From Volvox africanus (taxonomy: Eukaryota > Chlorophyta > Chlorophyceae > Chlamydomonadales > Volvocaceae): a stretch of DNA of 64,000 nt. Below are positions 28,303 through 39,700 of this stretch, one piece after another. The position numbers were made by a program, and so were the translations under genes. Position 1 is the first letter of the stretch; the number at the start of each line of letters is the position of its first letter. Under the pieces are notes generated by a model that saw nothing but the letters and a program-made list of their open reading frames with translations, was not told where the DNA came from and did no database searches. The stretch covers positions 3,993,001 through 4,057,000 of the forward strand of contig BSDZ01000011.1 in the NCBI GenBank assembly GCA_030268105.1, read 5' to 3'.

Positions 28303-28897
28303 ATGGCGAGCTGTCCAAGAAATGTCCTTTCTTGAAAAAAGGCAGGTATAACATCAACATGCAGAAGATCCCAATTGATGAGGTGTGTACGACACTGGTG
28401 TCTCCCATCCGAGAGCATAAGGCCCTGTGTCCCCCGCAACTCCCAATCGGTTTACTCGGTTGATGACTCTCCGGCGATAATGACCATCACCATTGGTGTG
28501 ACCGCCATCATGCTGCCACCGCCATCAAGATTATCACAACGCTGGCGGGACGTCGAAGAAAACGATTGATGATTGGAATCACGGTACGACCGTACGACCG
28601 TACGACCACTGTACGATCAAAGTCGGTTTTGTTGTTATCGCCACCGTGTGTGTATGTGTCGTAACGTGGTGAAGTTGATCGATCCATTGACAGACAGACA
28701 GACAGACAGACGGCACATCACATACGCCCGCTTTGCACTGGCGAGTGGGAGCTGCGTCGCGTGTTTTGTACGGCAACCCAGCCCCGTATAGCCTCCAAGT
28801 CAATGTCGCAGACACTCCTGTCGTCATCAGCATCAGTATCATCGTGCACAAAGTGACAACTGAATCCGCATTCACAGCGATGCAATTGGATGACTAA
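28303..28897 (+). CDS. ML-domain (MD-2/GM2-activator-like lipid-binding) gene, C-terminal part or fragment
   Basis: An exon after a CTATTTTCAAG acceptor reads DGELSKKCPFLKKGRYNI..QKIPIDE. This matches the conserved C-P-x-K-x-G-x-Y block of ML lipid-recognition domains. A downstream frame at about 28790-28897 reads PYSLQVNVADT, PVVISISIIV and stops after AMQLDD; this resembles the two C-terminal beta strands of the same fold. A phase-1 donor at TGT|GTACGA (28387) would allow joining. The usual last Cys is missing. The N-terminal half with signal peptide was not found, so this may be a truncated copy. The stop lies 27 bases from the predicted end of the convergent VIT/VWA gene. Confidence 0.4.
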
Positions 28898-28924
28898 AAC
28901 TCCCCCATCCCCGCGCTCACCTTG

Positions 28925-31900
28925 CTACACCTTTCGTACGGAAAAGCCGATTTTCCACCCACTGCGACTCGGGGTACATCTAAGCACATCATACATTATA
29001 AGTTGCCGTACTGTTGGGAACCTTGCAGTTTGGAGCCTCTCCTGACACCGCAAGCTTGAACCGGAGGTTGGGGCGTGAGCGCACACATACACATACACAC
29101 ACACACACACAAGATGGCAGCGGAATGCGCAGTTCACTAAAACCCAGCCATCGGCAGCCCCTCCATTTCCCCCCCCCCCGCCCCTCCCCGCCACAACCTG
29201 GACTCGAACGTCCCTGGGCCTTACGGTTGCAGAAAAACTGGTGCTGCCGATCCCGGATTCTGAAGTACTAACACGTGAACAACGACAACAGCGGAACGAA
29301 TCTTCCAAGGGCGGGGGTTGATGACCGAGAAAGGTCCGTAAAGATATTGGCATGTGTATGGGTGGGAGAGGGTGGAGGGGAGAGAGGTGCAGCGTGGTGG
29401 GGGAAAGAGGAAATGAGGTTTGCACCGGGCGCTCGTCTGCAGCACTTCAAACATCAACATCACCACCGCTTTCACAACAATGGTTTAAGCCAACTGAGTA
29501 ACGGCCGTTGGGCCGTCGTCTTCAACTATCAGCAACCCTTATATAACATCATCAACAACAACAAGTGCTGCTACTGCTACCACTGCAACGCACATTTCGT
29601 CCTCCCCCCCTCCTCCCCCCTTCGTCCCCCCTCCTCCCCCCCTCCTCCCCCCCTCCTCTCCCCCTCCTCCCCTTCACAGCAATGCGGAGACCCTCATGAT
29701 GGCGGCGGGTGCCGACATACCGCACGAAGACATCGGTGGCCATTTCCGATCCAGCCAGGCATAGGCCTTCGTTTCCAGCGGAACCCAGGCCAGCCGCTGC
29801 GCGCCGTACTTGGCGCCCAGCAGCGCCAGAGCCAACACAGTCGACCAACAGGGTCCCGACACGGCCCCTCGCAGCGTCTGATCCCTCAGAGCTGCCAGGG
29901 CCTCCCGACGCCGCGCCTCTCGAACCTCCGCAGCATTCTTTTCCGCTTGGGTGGAGGGCTTCGGACAACCTGAAGGTGTGGGAGTTTGGAAGCTGGGTAG
30001 CTGGAAGTTGGGTAGCTGGAAGTTGGGTAGTTATAAAAGGTGGGGCTTGATGGGTTAGGAAAGCGGTCTTGTGCTTTCTTCCTCCTTCAGCCCTTACTAA
30101 TGCTAACCGCCCCCAAAGTCACCGAAAGGCACCAAATCGCAAAATGCATTTTTAAACCTCTAACATGGAGAACAAGAAGACATCGTCCTTCCACTTACCG
30201 AGAATGGGGATCACCAGATTGCGCCCGTTGCTAACCACCAACTCCTCCAGCTCCGGAACCGACGGCCAACTACCGTCCGCTGCCTGCATCACCGCTAACC
30301 GACCCAAAACGGTCAACTGATGGGCCTCCCCACTGACGGAGGGGGATATCGGCGGCGTATAGGGCCCCATGGATAGCTTCGGCGATGGAAACGGCGCAGT
30401 TGACTGCGACTGTACGGCACTAAGGCCACCCGTGCCAGTCGCGGCGGGGTTCTGTGTGATGGATGGAGACGAGGGAGATTGTGCCATGTGTACGGCGGCC
30501 ATGACGGCGGCCGCAGGGGAGCCAGGTTGGGGAATGGTGGACTTCAGATGTGACGCTGCGGCGGTGCTGACAGTGACGGCGCCGCTAGCGCTGCCGCCGC
30601 TGCCGCCGCTGCCGGCGGCGCCACCGGCGGTTGAGAGATCGTGGGAATCCAGCAGAGACTGCCGCCGGCTGGTGGGGTACGGCGGGCTGATGGCGCCGCT
30701 GCCGGACAGCCTGTAACTGGAGAAGATGGAAAGCGGGTTTTGGTTCAGCTCGCACTCAGCGGCGGCGACGGTGGGAGCAGCGGAGGCGAATTGAACGGGA
30801 GGGAAAAAACGAAGAAATACGGGAAGAGAGAGATGGGGGGGGGAGAGAAGGGGGAGGGAGAGAGAAAGACACGGGGGGGAGGGAAGGGGGGAGAGAGAGA
30901 GGGGGGGGGGAGGGAGAGAGAGAGAGAGGGAGAGAGAGAGAAGGGGGGGAGAGGGAGAGAGAGAGAGAGAGAAGGGGGGGGAAGAGGGAGAGAGAGAGAG
31001 AGAGAGAGCGAGAAGGGGGGGAGGGAGAGGGAGAGAGAGAGAGAGAAGGGGGGGGGGGGGAAGAGGGGGAGAGAGAGAGAGAGAGCGAGAAGGGGGGGAG
31101 GGAGAGGGAGAGAGAGAGAGAGAAGGGGGGGAGGGAGAGGGAGAGAGAGAGAGAGAAGGGGGGGGGGGAAGAGGGGGAGAGAGAGAGAGAGAGAGAGAAG
31201 GGGGGGAGGGAGAGGGAGAGAGAGAGAGAGAAGGGGGGGGGAGAGGGAGAGAGAGAGGGGGGGAGGGGAACCCTAACCCCACTGATACCTAATTTGCCGC
31301 TGCTGAGGTGGTGGAAGAGGAGGTTACAGACTTACAGACACAGAAAGCGCACCTGATTATATTTGCTACGTCCGGACTAACAACAGCCACTGGCACCAGT
31401 CCCAGCGCACTGGCCCTTCGCGCCGCCAGAGCACTTCCGGAGATTGCGCTCGACAGCTCCTGCATCGCCGCCGACCGACGCCGCGCCCGGACAAGCATCA
31501 GGTCATCATTGCCGGCGCCGACGTCGACGTCGGCGTCAGCGCCTGAGATAGAGGCTGGTATGAGCTCCGGCGCCTGCCTCACCAAGTCCGAGGCTTCAAG
31601 ATTTGCAGCTGCGGCGACGGCGATGTTGGCGGCGACGGCGATGTTGGCGGCGACGGTGGCGACATCGTGGGGCACAAGAGGGGTTTGCAACGGCAGCGGC
31701 GGCGGCAGCGGCGGCGTCACGAGGGCGGCTTCCACGGTTGTTCGTGAAGCAGCTGGGACGCAAGAGGGGTTTGCGACGGCCGACCCAGAGGGCGCTGACG
31801 CTGACGCCACCGCGGGCATCGCCGCTGTTGCGGCGGCGGTGGCGGCGACAGGAGCCGTTCCTCCGGTCGCACTGCCGCCACCATTTGAAATCGGGTCCGA

Positions 31901-34900
31901 CGACACCGATCCCGACATCAAGGCGATCAGTTCTGCGGTCAAGTCCAGGTGACCCGCCAGCGCCGGCGGTCCCTGGCCCGGCTGACCGCCCTGACCCGGG
32001 ACAGTACCGGCCGCTGATGTCGCCGCCGCAGAGAACGTGGAGGCGGTGTGATATGGCGACGCGGCGCCGTTGTTTTGCTGCACCGCGTCCTTGGCAGCGG
32101 ACGTCAGTGCCGCCATCACAGGCCCCGGCCACACAAAGGCATGGCGTTGGTCTGGCGTACGGCCCTGGGTCGTCTGAAGGGTTTGCACGGTCAGGCCGCG
32201 GTTGCTGATCAACGTCATGGACACCTGAGGGGGGTGGGGGGGATAAGGGAGGGGGAGGGGTGGCGTACACGGGGAAGGAGCGGAAAAACGGAGACAGGGT
32301 AGCAGGAGAGGGTGAGTGACAAATGACGGGAATATGGGGTGGAGGGGTGGAGGGGTGGAGGGGTGGAGGGGTGGAGGGGTGGAGACGCGATATCCGAGAT
32401 GATATATAAAGAGGGGCGCCTTCTGCTATCATGATTGGTACGAGCACCGTTTTAGTTGGTGGTCATCCGATATTTCATTAACGACATCGTCACTTCGCGC
32501 ACATATCCCACCTATCAGTTCTTAACCGCGCCCCCCCCCACACACACATACAGACACAGACACAGACACACACACACACACACAGACACAGACACAGACA
32601 CACACACAGACACAGACACAGACACAGACACAGACACACACACACACACACACACAGAAGCAGACACAGACACACACACACACACACACACACAGACACA
32701 GACACACACACACACACACAGACACACACACAGACACACACACAGACACAGAAGCAGACACAGACACACACACACAGACACACAGACACACACACTGCCA
32801 ACCCACCAGGGCCATCGCCGTGAAGGGGGTGACCAGGTTGAACGCGAGGGCCTTATTCGTAGCCCGCCGCTTCGCCGCCTGCTGTTGTGGTGTCACGCGC
32901 AATGGCGGCCAGCCAGGGGCCACCGCCGTTGCAGTCGCAGCCGTAGACGTAGCCGCCGGCGCAGTGGCAATGGAGGGTGCACCCGCACCAGCAGCTGTAG
33001 CCGCCGCCGCGGCCGCGGCCGCGGCAAGGGGCGCGCCGCCTGAAAGCGTCTGTGAGCTCATCCTAGTGACCCCGCTGGCGACGCCGCCGACGCCGCCGAC
33101 GCCACCGCCACCGCCGACGCCGACGCCGCTGGCATTATTGGCGGTGTTTCCCCCCACCGCAGAGACCCGCGGCACCGCGAAGGGAACGTCCTTCAGCAAG
33201 GTCGATATCTCGCTTCCGGTTGTCCCATGGGTCATGTGGGTCATATGGGTCATGGCGCCAGAGGACGTGGGAGAGGGGGAGGAGTGAGCCCGCATTCAGC
33301 ACCATCACCACCACCACCAGCATTTCTGCCTCGGCCCGACCGAACTGCTTTTAGGATCTTCAGTCACCTTTTCAAGCTTTCGCGGTTATGATCGTTGACC
33401 GTTAACGGTTAACGCCTCCCTCCCCTCTCTGCCCCCCCCAGCTTACCTGGCCTCCCGCGTCGCCACCTCTCCCCCCTCCTCTTTTTTTAACCCCCCCCCC
33501 TTCTCACGACAACCTTGCATCCCGCCCCTCCAACTACCCCACCTCATGCCGCAAACACACGCCTGCCGTACACCCCTCACCTGAGCGCGCACAGCAGCGG
33601 CAGGAGCTGCCCCGTGGTCCTCAGCCTGGGGTCGATTGACAACTCCATGTGCGCCAACCGGCCGTTGGGCCACGTTCCCTGGAGCTCCAGAACCGCCCCG
33701 GGCTGCATGCGGCTCAGACGCACCAGCAGGGACAGCGGCTCACTGAGTGGCAGCGCGGGCGGCAATTTGGCGGGAAATTGTTCCCGGATGACCGACCCAC
33801 GGGCCACCACTCGCAGCTGGCGGAGGTAGCGGCCGTTGACGGCGCAGGAGGCTGCCAGGACGAGAGCGGAGCTGAGCTCCAGGGGGGAACGGACCACCTG
33901 GGGACCGGGACAGTCCAGTGAGGGAGGGGGTGCGGAGGCACGGGAGGAGTGGTGGTGGAGTTATAAGGGTTTGAAACTCCAAAGACGGTGGCGTAAGGGA
34001 CCGGAGACAAAGGGTGGTTGCGACGAATGAAACTGAGTGTGGGGTCTCTTATGCACGGCATGACGGATTTACACTCTACGGCATCCACCGTAAACCGAAT
34101 TTTTGATATGAAAAAGGAAATTTCTGTTATCCAGATATCCCGTACCATATCCCTCCCCTGTACCCCATCCCCGCGAACTGCTGTACCTGCATAAAGCCGC
34201 CGTGCAGATCCGCCAATCGCTCGAAGTACGACAGTGGAAGCTGCTCCACCTCGTCACGCGCTTGTCTGTATAACAGCGCCTCGATGTGTTTCTGGTACAG
34301 GTGGTACGCAAGCAAGTAGCTGGGACTGCTAGAGCTGAAGGCAGCGGCGGCACCGAGGCCAGCCGCCAGCAACGTGTTGCTTGACGGGGATGACAGCTCG
34401 TGAACTACGACAAATACGACAAAACCAACATCGGGGGGATCCACCGCTGGCGGCCCTGTCGATAGCTCCTCTTCATCGTCGCCGCTCGTGCCAGTTCCGG
34501 TGCCGTCGGCGGCGGCGCCGCCGCCGCGCAGCGGCGACGGCCCAGTCGCACGTTGGCGGGCTGCTGCATCCAGGTCGCTATCGCTGAGCTCCGTCTCGCC
34601 GCCACTGCCGGCGGCGGTGCCGAGGTTTCCGCTGCCACCGCCGCGGCGGCCGCGGGGATTGCTGACGACGCCGTTGGACCAGCGGACGCCGTCGGCGGCG
34701 CTGCCGCCGGTACGGCCCTGACCACCACGGGCCAGGGAGGATCTCGGACGGTACGGCTCCGGAGATACCCCCCTCGCTGAGCGCCCCACAGTGGTAGACT
34801 GTACGACACCGTTGCCATGTACGATACTAATAACTTCTCCGATGTCCTCGCCTCCGCCTCCGCGGCCGCCACCGGCTAGCTCAGTGTTGCCGCTGGGTCC

Positions 34901-36705
34901 AGAGTCCGACCCAGCAGCAGCGGCGGCGCCGCCACTGCCGCTGCCGCCGTCATGATGCCCCCCTTGGATCTGCAACGGCGACGGCGACGGTCCGGCCGCC
35001 GCCGCTGCCGCCGCCGCTACCGCTGCCGCCGCCGCCTTAGCATACCCAAGAGGCGGCAGCTCGCCGAAGCTGAGCCCGCGCCGCAAACCGCTAGGCGAGC
35101 TCGATCCCCTAGGGCTTCCGGGACGGCTCGCGGGGTTTGTCGGGCTTAGGGAGCGGGAGGGGCTTCCGGGACGGCTGGCGGGGCGGCTTGCGGAACGACT
35201 GAGGCTTCGACTCGGCGGCCGGCTGTTTGCGCGGCTGACGGGCCGGCTGTTCTGCCTGCTTTCTGGCTCCGAATCCAGCCGTAGCCGTAATCTCGCGCTT
35301 GCCGCTCTGCTAAAGCCGCTAGTCAACGCCCTCCCCGCCTGGTTCACGGCGTTCAAGTGCTTGCTTGTCAAGCGGCTGACCCTGCCGCCGAAGCTGCTGC
35401 CCGTACGGCGCAGTGACGGCGAGCGGGCGCCGCTGCAACTGATGTTGCTGCGGCTGTGGGACGCACCAATGTGCCCGCTGCCGTCGCCGTTGGCTGTAGC
35501 CGCTGCCGCCGCCGTCGCGGCAGCGGCGGCGTCGCCCGAATGCGTTACCTGCTGGCACAGTAAGATGGCGGCGCGGCGGCAGCTAGACGGCCGCGGCGAC
35601 CAAGCCACGTCTGCAAGCAGGTCGTGAAGGGCCGAGACCGGCTGCGCCCATGCCGCCAGAGTGGCGGAATCCGCCATAAGCTGTTCCACCCAGCCCAGCG
35701 CCGCCGCTACGTTCTCTGCATTCACCGGTCGGGAGCCACCTGGGAACAGCCACAGCGGCGGCAGCGCCATGATGTCATCCTGCTGTAGCTGCAGCAGTTG
35801 CTGTTGCTGCTGATGTAGCAGCTGCTGACTTAAGGGCACTTCACGCTGCTGCTGCTGGCTGGCATCCGAATGCAGGACCGACGTCTGTGGCACGTCGTCC
35901 TCGCCAAGACCGACACCAACACCGATGGCGGGTTGCATTAGCCCTTGGTGTTGCTGTGGCTGCAGTTGACGCTGTCGCCTCAGCAGCTGCTGGTGCTGCA
36001 GCTGCCTTGTCGCCAGGTGCAGGCTGGCGAGCTCCGGCGGCAACATTGCCAACGCCGCCTCCTCATCTTCCGGATCCAACACCAAAGGTGCCGCCGGACA
36101 AATGACCACATTAAACAGCGTCGCGGCGGCAACGGCGGCGGCGGCTCCGCCGCCGCCGCCAGTTCCGTTCATCGTACTGCCTCCGACTGAACTACCGCCT
36201 CCAAATGCGCCGCCGCCGCCGCCAGGTGGGACGGGACTCCCCATCGCGCCGCTGCTGCCGCCGCCGCCGCTGCTGCCACCGGTTTCCGCCGCCGGCAAGC
36301 TGCGCAGTAGCACCTGCAAGGTCTGTAGCATCTGCATCAGATGCGCCGCAATTCCCGTCGGGCCACAGCAGTCCACCATCATCCAAAGCTCCACGGGCAG
36401 GGGTCCCGGCGCCCCAGGTAACCCCGCGCGTATGGCCGCTGCCTGAGCCCGCGGCCCTGGCGCCACCTCCGGCCCGAATACCTCCTCCAGCTCCGCCGGG
36501 CTAAAATGCGACCCGGGCACAAACGTCACGGCGGCACAATGTCGGGTTGATAGCGGCCGCGGCTCCAAATTCAGTCCGGGACGCGGCGGTGCGGATCGCA
36601 GCGTGACGGTGCCCTTGATGTCCATGCCGGGTGCGAGGTGGGCCATGCCTGTCGGAACGATGAGCCGAAGGCTGGTAGAGGCCTGTGGCGGAGGCGTCAG
36701 AGCCC

Positions 36706-36738
<33 letters not shown>

Positions 36739-39700
36739 CGCCTCCGGCGCCGTCGTTGTTAGAGCCGTTGGTGTCGCGACGGACGCTGCTGGCGGCGGGC
36801 TCTGGGTGGGTTTCGGGGCCTGAGCGGCGGGCGTCGTGCAGGACGGCGAAGGAACGCAGCGGCACCGCCAGGGCTAGCTCAAAGGTGACGGTGGTCATGT
36901 GACGGGGGCGCCACACCTGGGGACGACATGGGGGCCCGGAGGCGTAGGGAGGAGGCGGAAAGGGCTTTCGGTAATCGAAAGAGGCACTAAGAGGGCGTTG
37001 TGCGTTCTCGCATGCCTTGCATGGCAGCATAAGGCCCCATATAGCGCGACGCGTGGAGCGTGTCTCACGCATGCGGGACTGTGTTTAGGTTGCGTGAAAA
37101 GCGCCTGTCTACCCCCCCTCCCCCATCGATTGCTAGATCCTGCACTCCATCAAGGAGCTGGTACTTGTAATTTATAAATATGAAACCCTATTGCTATACT
37201 GAAAATGATCGGTGTTGCCTGAAACAGGATTCTTTGAACAGATGTGGAAGGAGATATTTCCGTCGCGTCCTGAGTCCCTGGCTAGGAATGCCGTACCCGT
37301 ACCCATACCCACTACGTTTTCTCCGATTTCTTCTCCAAAAATACCCTGGACCCTTAGGCCCCCACGTCCAGGAGATTGCACCTGCCTGCGTATATCCCTG
37401 GATCAGCAGAGCGTCGTAATTGGGTTTGATGGTCATATGGCGAGGCCCCGATACCAGATTTAAGCCACGGTGACTCAGAACCTGCGAGAGGTTGTTCAGA
37501 GGGCAAGGGAGGGAGGGAGGTGGGTGGGGAAGACAGTCACAGTGGATGGGGTGATGCGTTGTTTACGTGAACATCCACGCAATGCGTTCGAAACACATAC
37601 ACACACGCATACACATTCAGGCGGCTTGGTTTGGCTTGGCTCTTCGCTTCCACCTCCAAGAGCCTATAGCACCATACCCAAACTTCCCCCCATCCCCTCT
37701 ACGTCCCCCTTTCACCCGTCTTTACCTCCAGCTCAAAGCTAAGGTCGTACAAGTCCGACGCCTTGTGTTTCGATCTCCGGCTGTTAGGCGCGCTGTTGAA
37801 CCAGGATCCGTCCCCACTCATCATCGGGTCGCGGGATACGAGATGCCAGCCCAGGCGTGCAGGCGTCCAGTTACAGACGTGTGTGAACGACAGGGTGTTG
37901 CCGGCGCTCTCCAACTGAACGATGTACGAAATGGTTATGAAGATATCGCCGCGGACCTTACCCAGAGGCACGCGGAGCGTCGGCGGCCGGCCGCTGTGAC
38001 CCGCGGGATAGTTGCGACGACCGAACCCCTTGTTGAAGACCTTGCCTACACAGTTGCCATCACGTCGATCCATACACGCGGGGCGGGGAAGGGGAGGGGG
38101 AAGCAGGGAGGGGGAAGGGGGGAGGGGGGAAGACGGAGGGAGAGAGGAAAGGTAAAAGGGCATGTGTGTGTTTGTGTGTTTATGAAAGGGGATTATATTC
38201 GATCAGGTTCAGGGTCAAGACAGGATAGCAGGTTGGGTTCTTCCGAAACACCGATCTCCTCAATCTCAATGTCGACACCCACCCCACCCACCCCACCCAT
38301 GCCACCAGCCCCAGCCATCAGCCGGAAGCCCCACACCCACCCGGCCCGGGGTCATCGTCCTCTTCGTCCTCCTCGAGCTCAAAGCCGTTGCCGCCGCCGC
38401 TGCGAGCCACAGCCTCCGCAATCAACGTGGTGCCGCCAATCGTTGCAGCGAACCTGCCGCCGGGACAGCAGTGGAGAGGGCAGCAGTGGAGAGGGCAGCA
38501 GTGGAGGGCACACAAACACACACATCTTCAACACCTCCCTCCCCCGCTTCATTCGTACAACGCAACCACTCAAGCCCCAGCCAATGGTCTCCCTCCCTCC
38601 CTCCCTCCCTCCCTCCCTCCCTCCCTCCCTCCCTCCCTCCCTCCCTCCCTCCCTCCCTCCCTCCCTCCCTCCTTCCCATCATTTTCTAGCACGCCCTACC
38701 CCTTCTCACCGCTGCAGGATGGCCCGATGGGGCACAGGGAATCGCATCACCGCATTGGGCACTGTGACTGTGCTCATGAACATTAGCGACTCGGACACTT
38801 CCGCCCAGCCCAAGTCGCACTGAGGCGGATGCCATGAGGGAGGAGAAGGGGAAGGAGGGATGGAGATCATGAATATATGCGCTATCTCTTCCTCTCCCTC
38901 TCTCCCTCCCCATTTCTCTTCCTTTCTACATGATATAATATAATATAATATGATATAATATAATAATATGATATAATATGATATGATATGATATGATATA
39001 ATATAATATGATATAATATGATATAATATGATATAATATGATATAATATGATATAATATAATATAATATAATATAATATAATATAATATAATATAATATA
39101 ATATAATATAATATAATATAATATAATATAATATAATATAATATAATATAATATAATATAATATAATATAATATAATATAATATAATATAATATAATATA
39201 ATATAATATAATATAATATAATATAATATAATATAATATAATATAATATAATATAATATAATATAATATAATATAATATAATATAATATAATATAATATA
39301 ATACATCTGTGTGTTTGCCCAGTGGTCGGCCCAAAGAGAACTAGACGAACGGCCCCTTTCGGTAACAGGAACGATATTCCCCACTTGGACACCTCCCACC
39401 TGCACTGCTCCCTTGACGACACGACTCAGCAGCGCCACACTCTCGCCGTCGTCACCGTTGAACAAGCCGCACAGCTCCCCGGACGGTGCCGTCGGCGGCG
39501 TCAGCCAGGTGTGTACGTCCAGAGTGAGCTCCCCGGCGCCGCAGCACATGTGTGGAGCAGGCCCCGCACGCGACGCCGTCAGCGCCTGCACTGGCGCTGG
39601 CAGGGACGACGCCGCGCCAAATGTTGACGCCGTCAGTGGCGTGCCGGTCCTATCACCCACCGCTGCCGCCGCAACAACAGCAGCGCCAGCTCCAGGGGAC

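Noticed and set aside
30641..31276. Arg/Glu/Gly-rich and Ser/Leu/Pro-rich ORFs on both strands
   Set aside because: They are produced by the G/A-only tract; a good acceptor (TTCTCCAG at 30717) shows the gene starts coding after it.
31596..32447. 283-residue Arg/His-rich minus-strand ORF
   Set aside because: Shadow frame of the Ala/Val-rich VIT/VWA exon 32224-31353; GC-rich codons keep several frames open.
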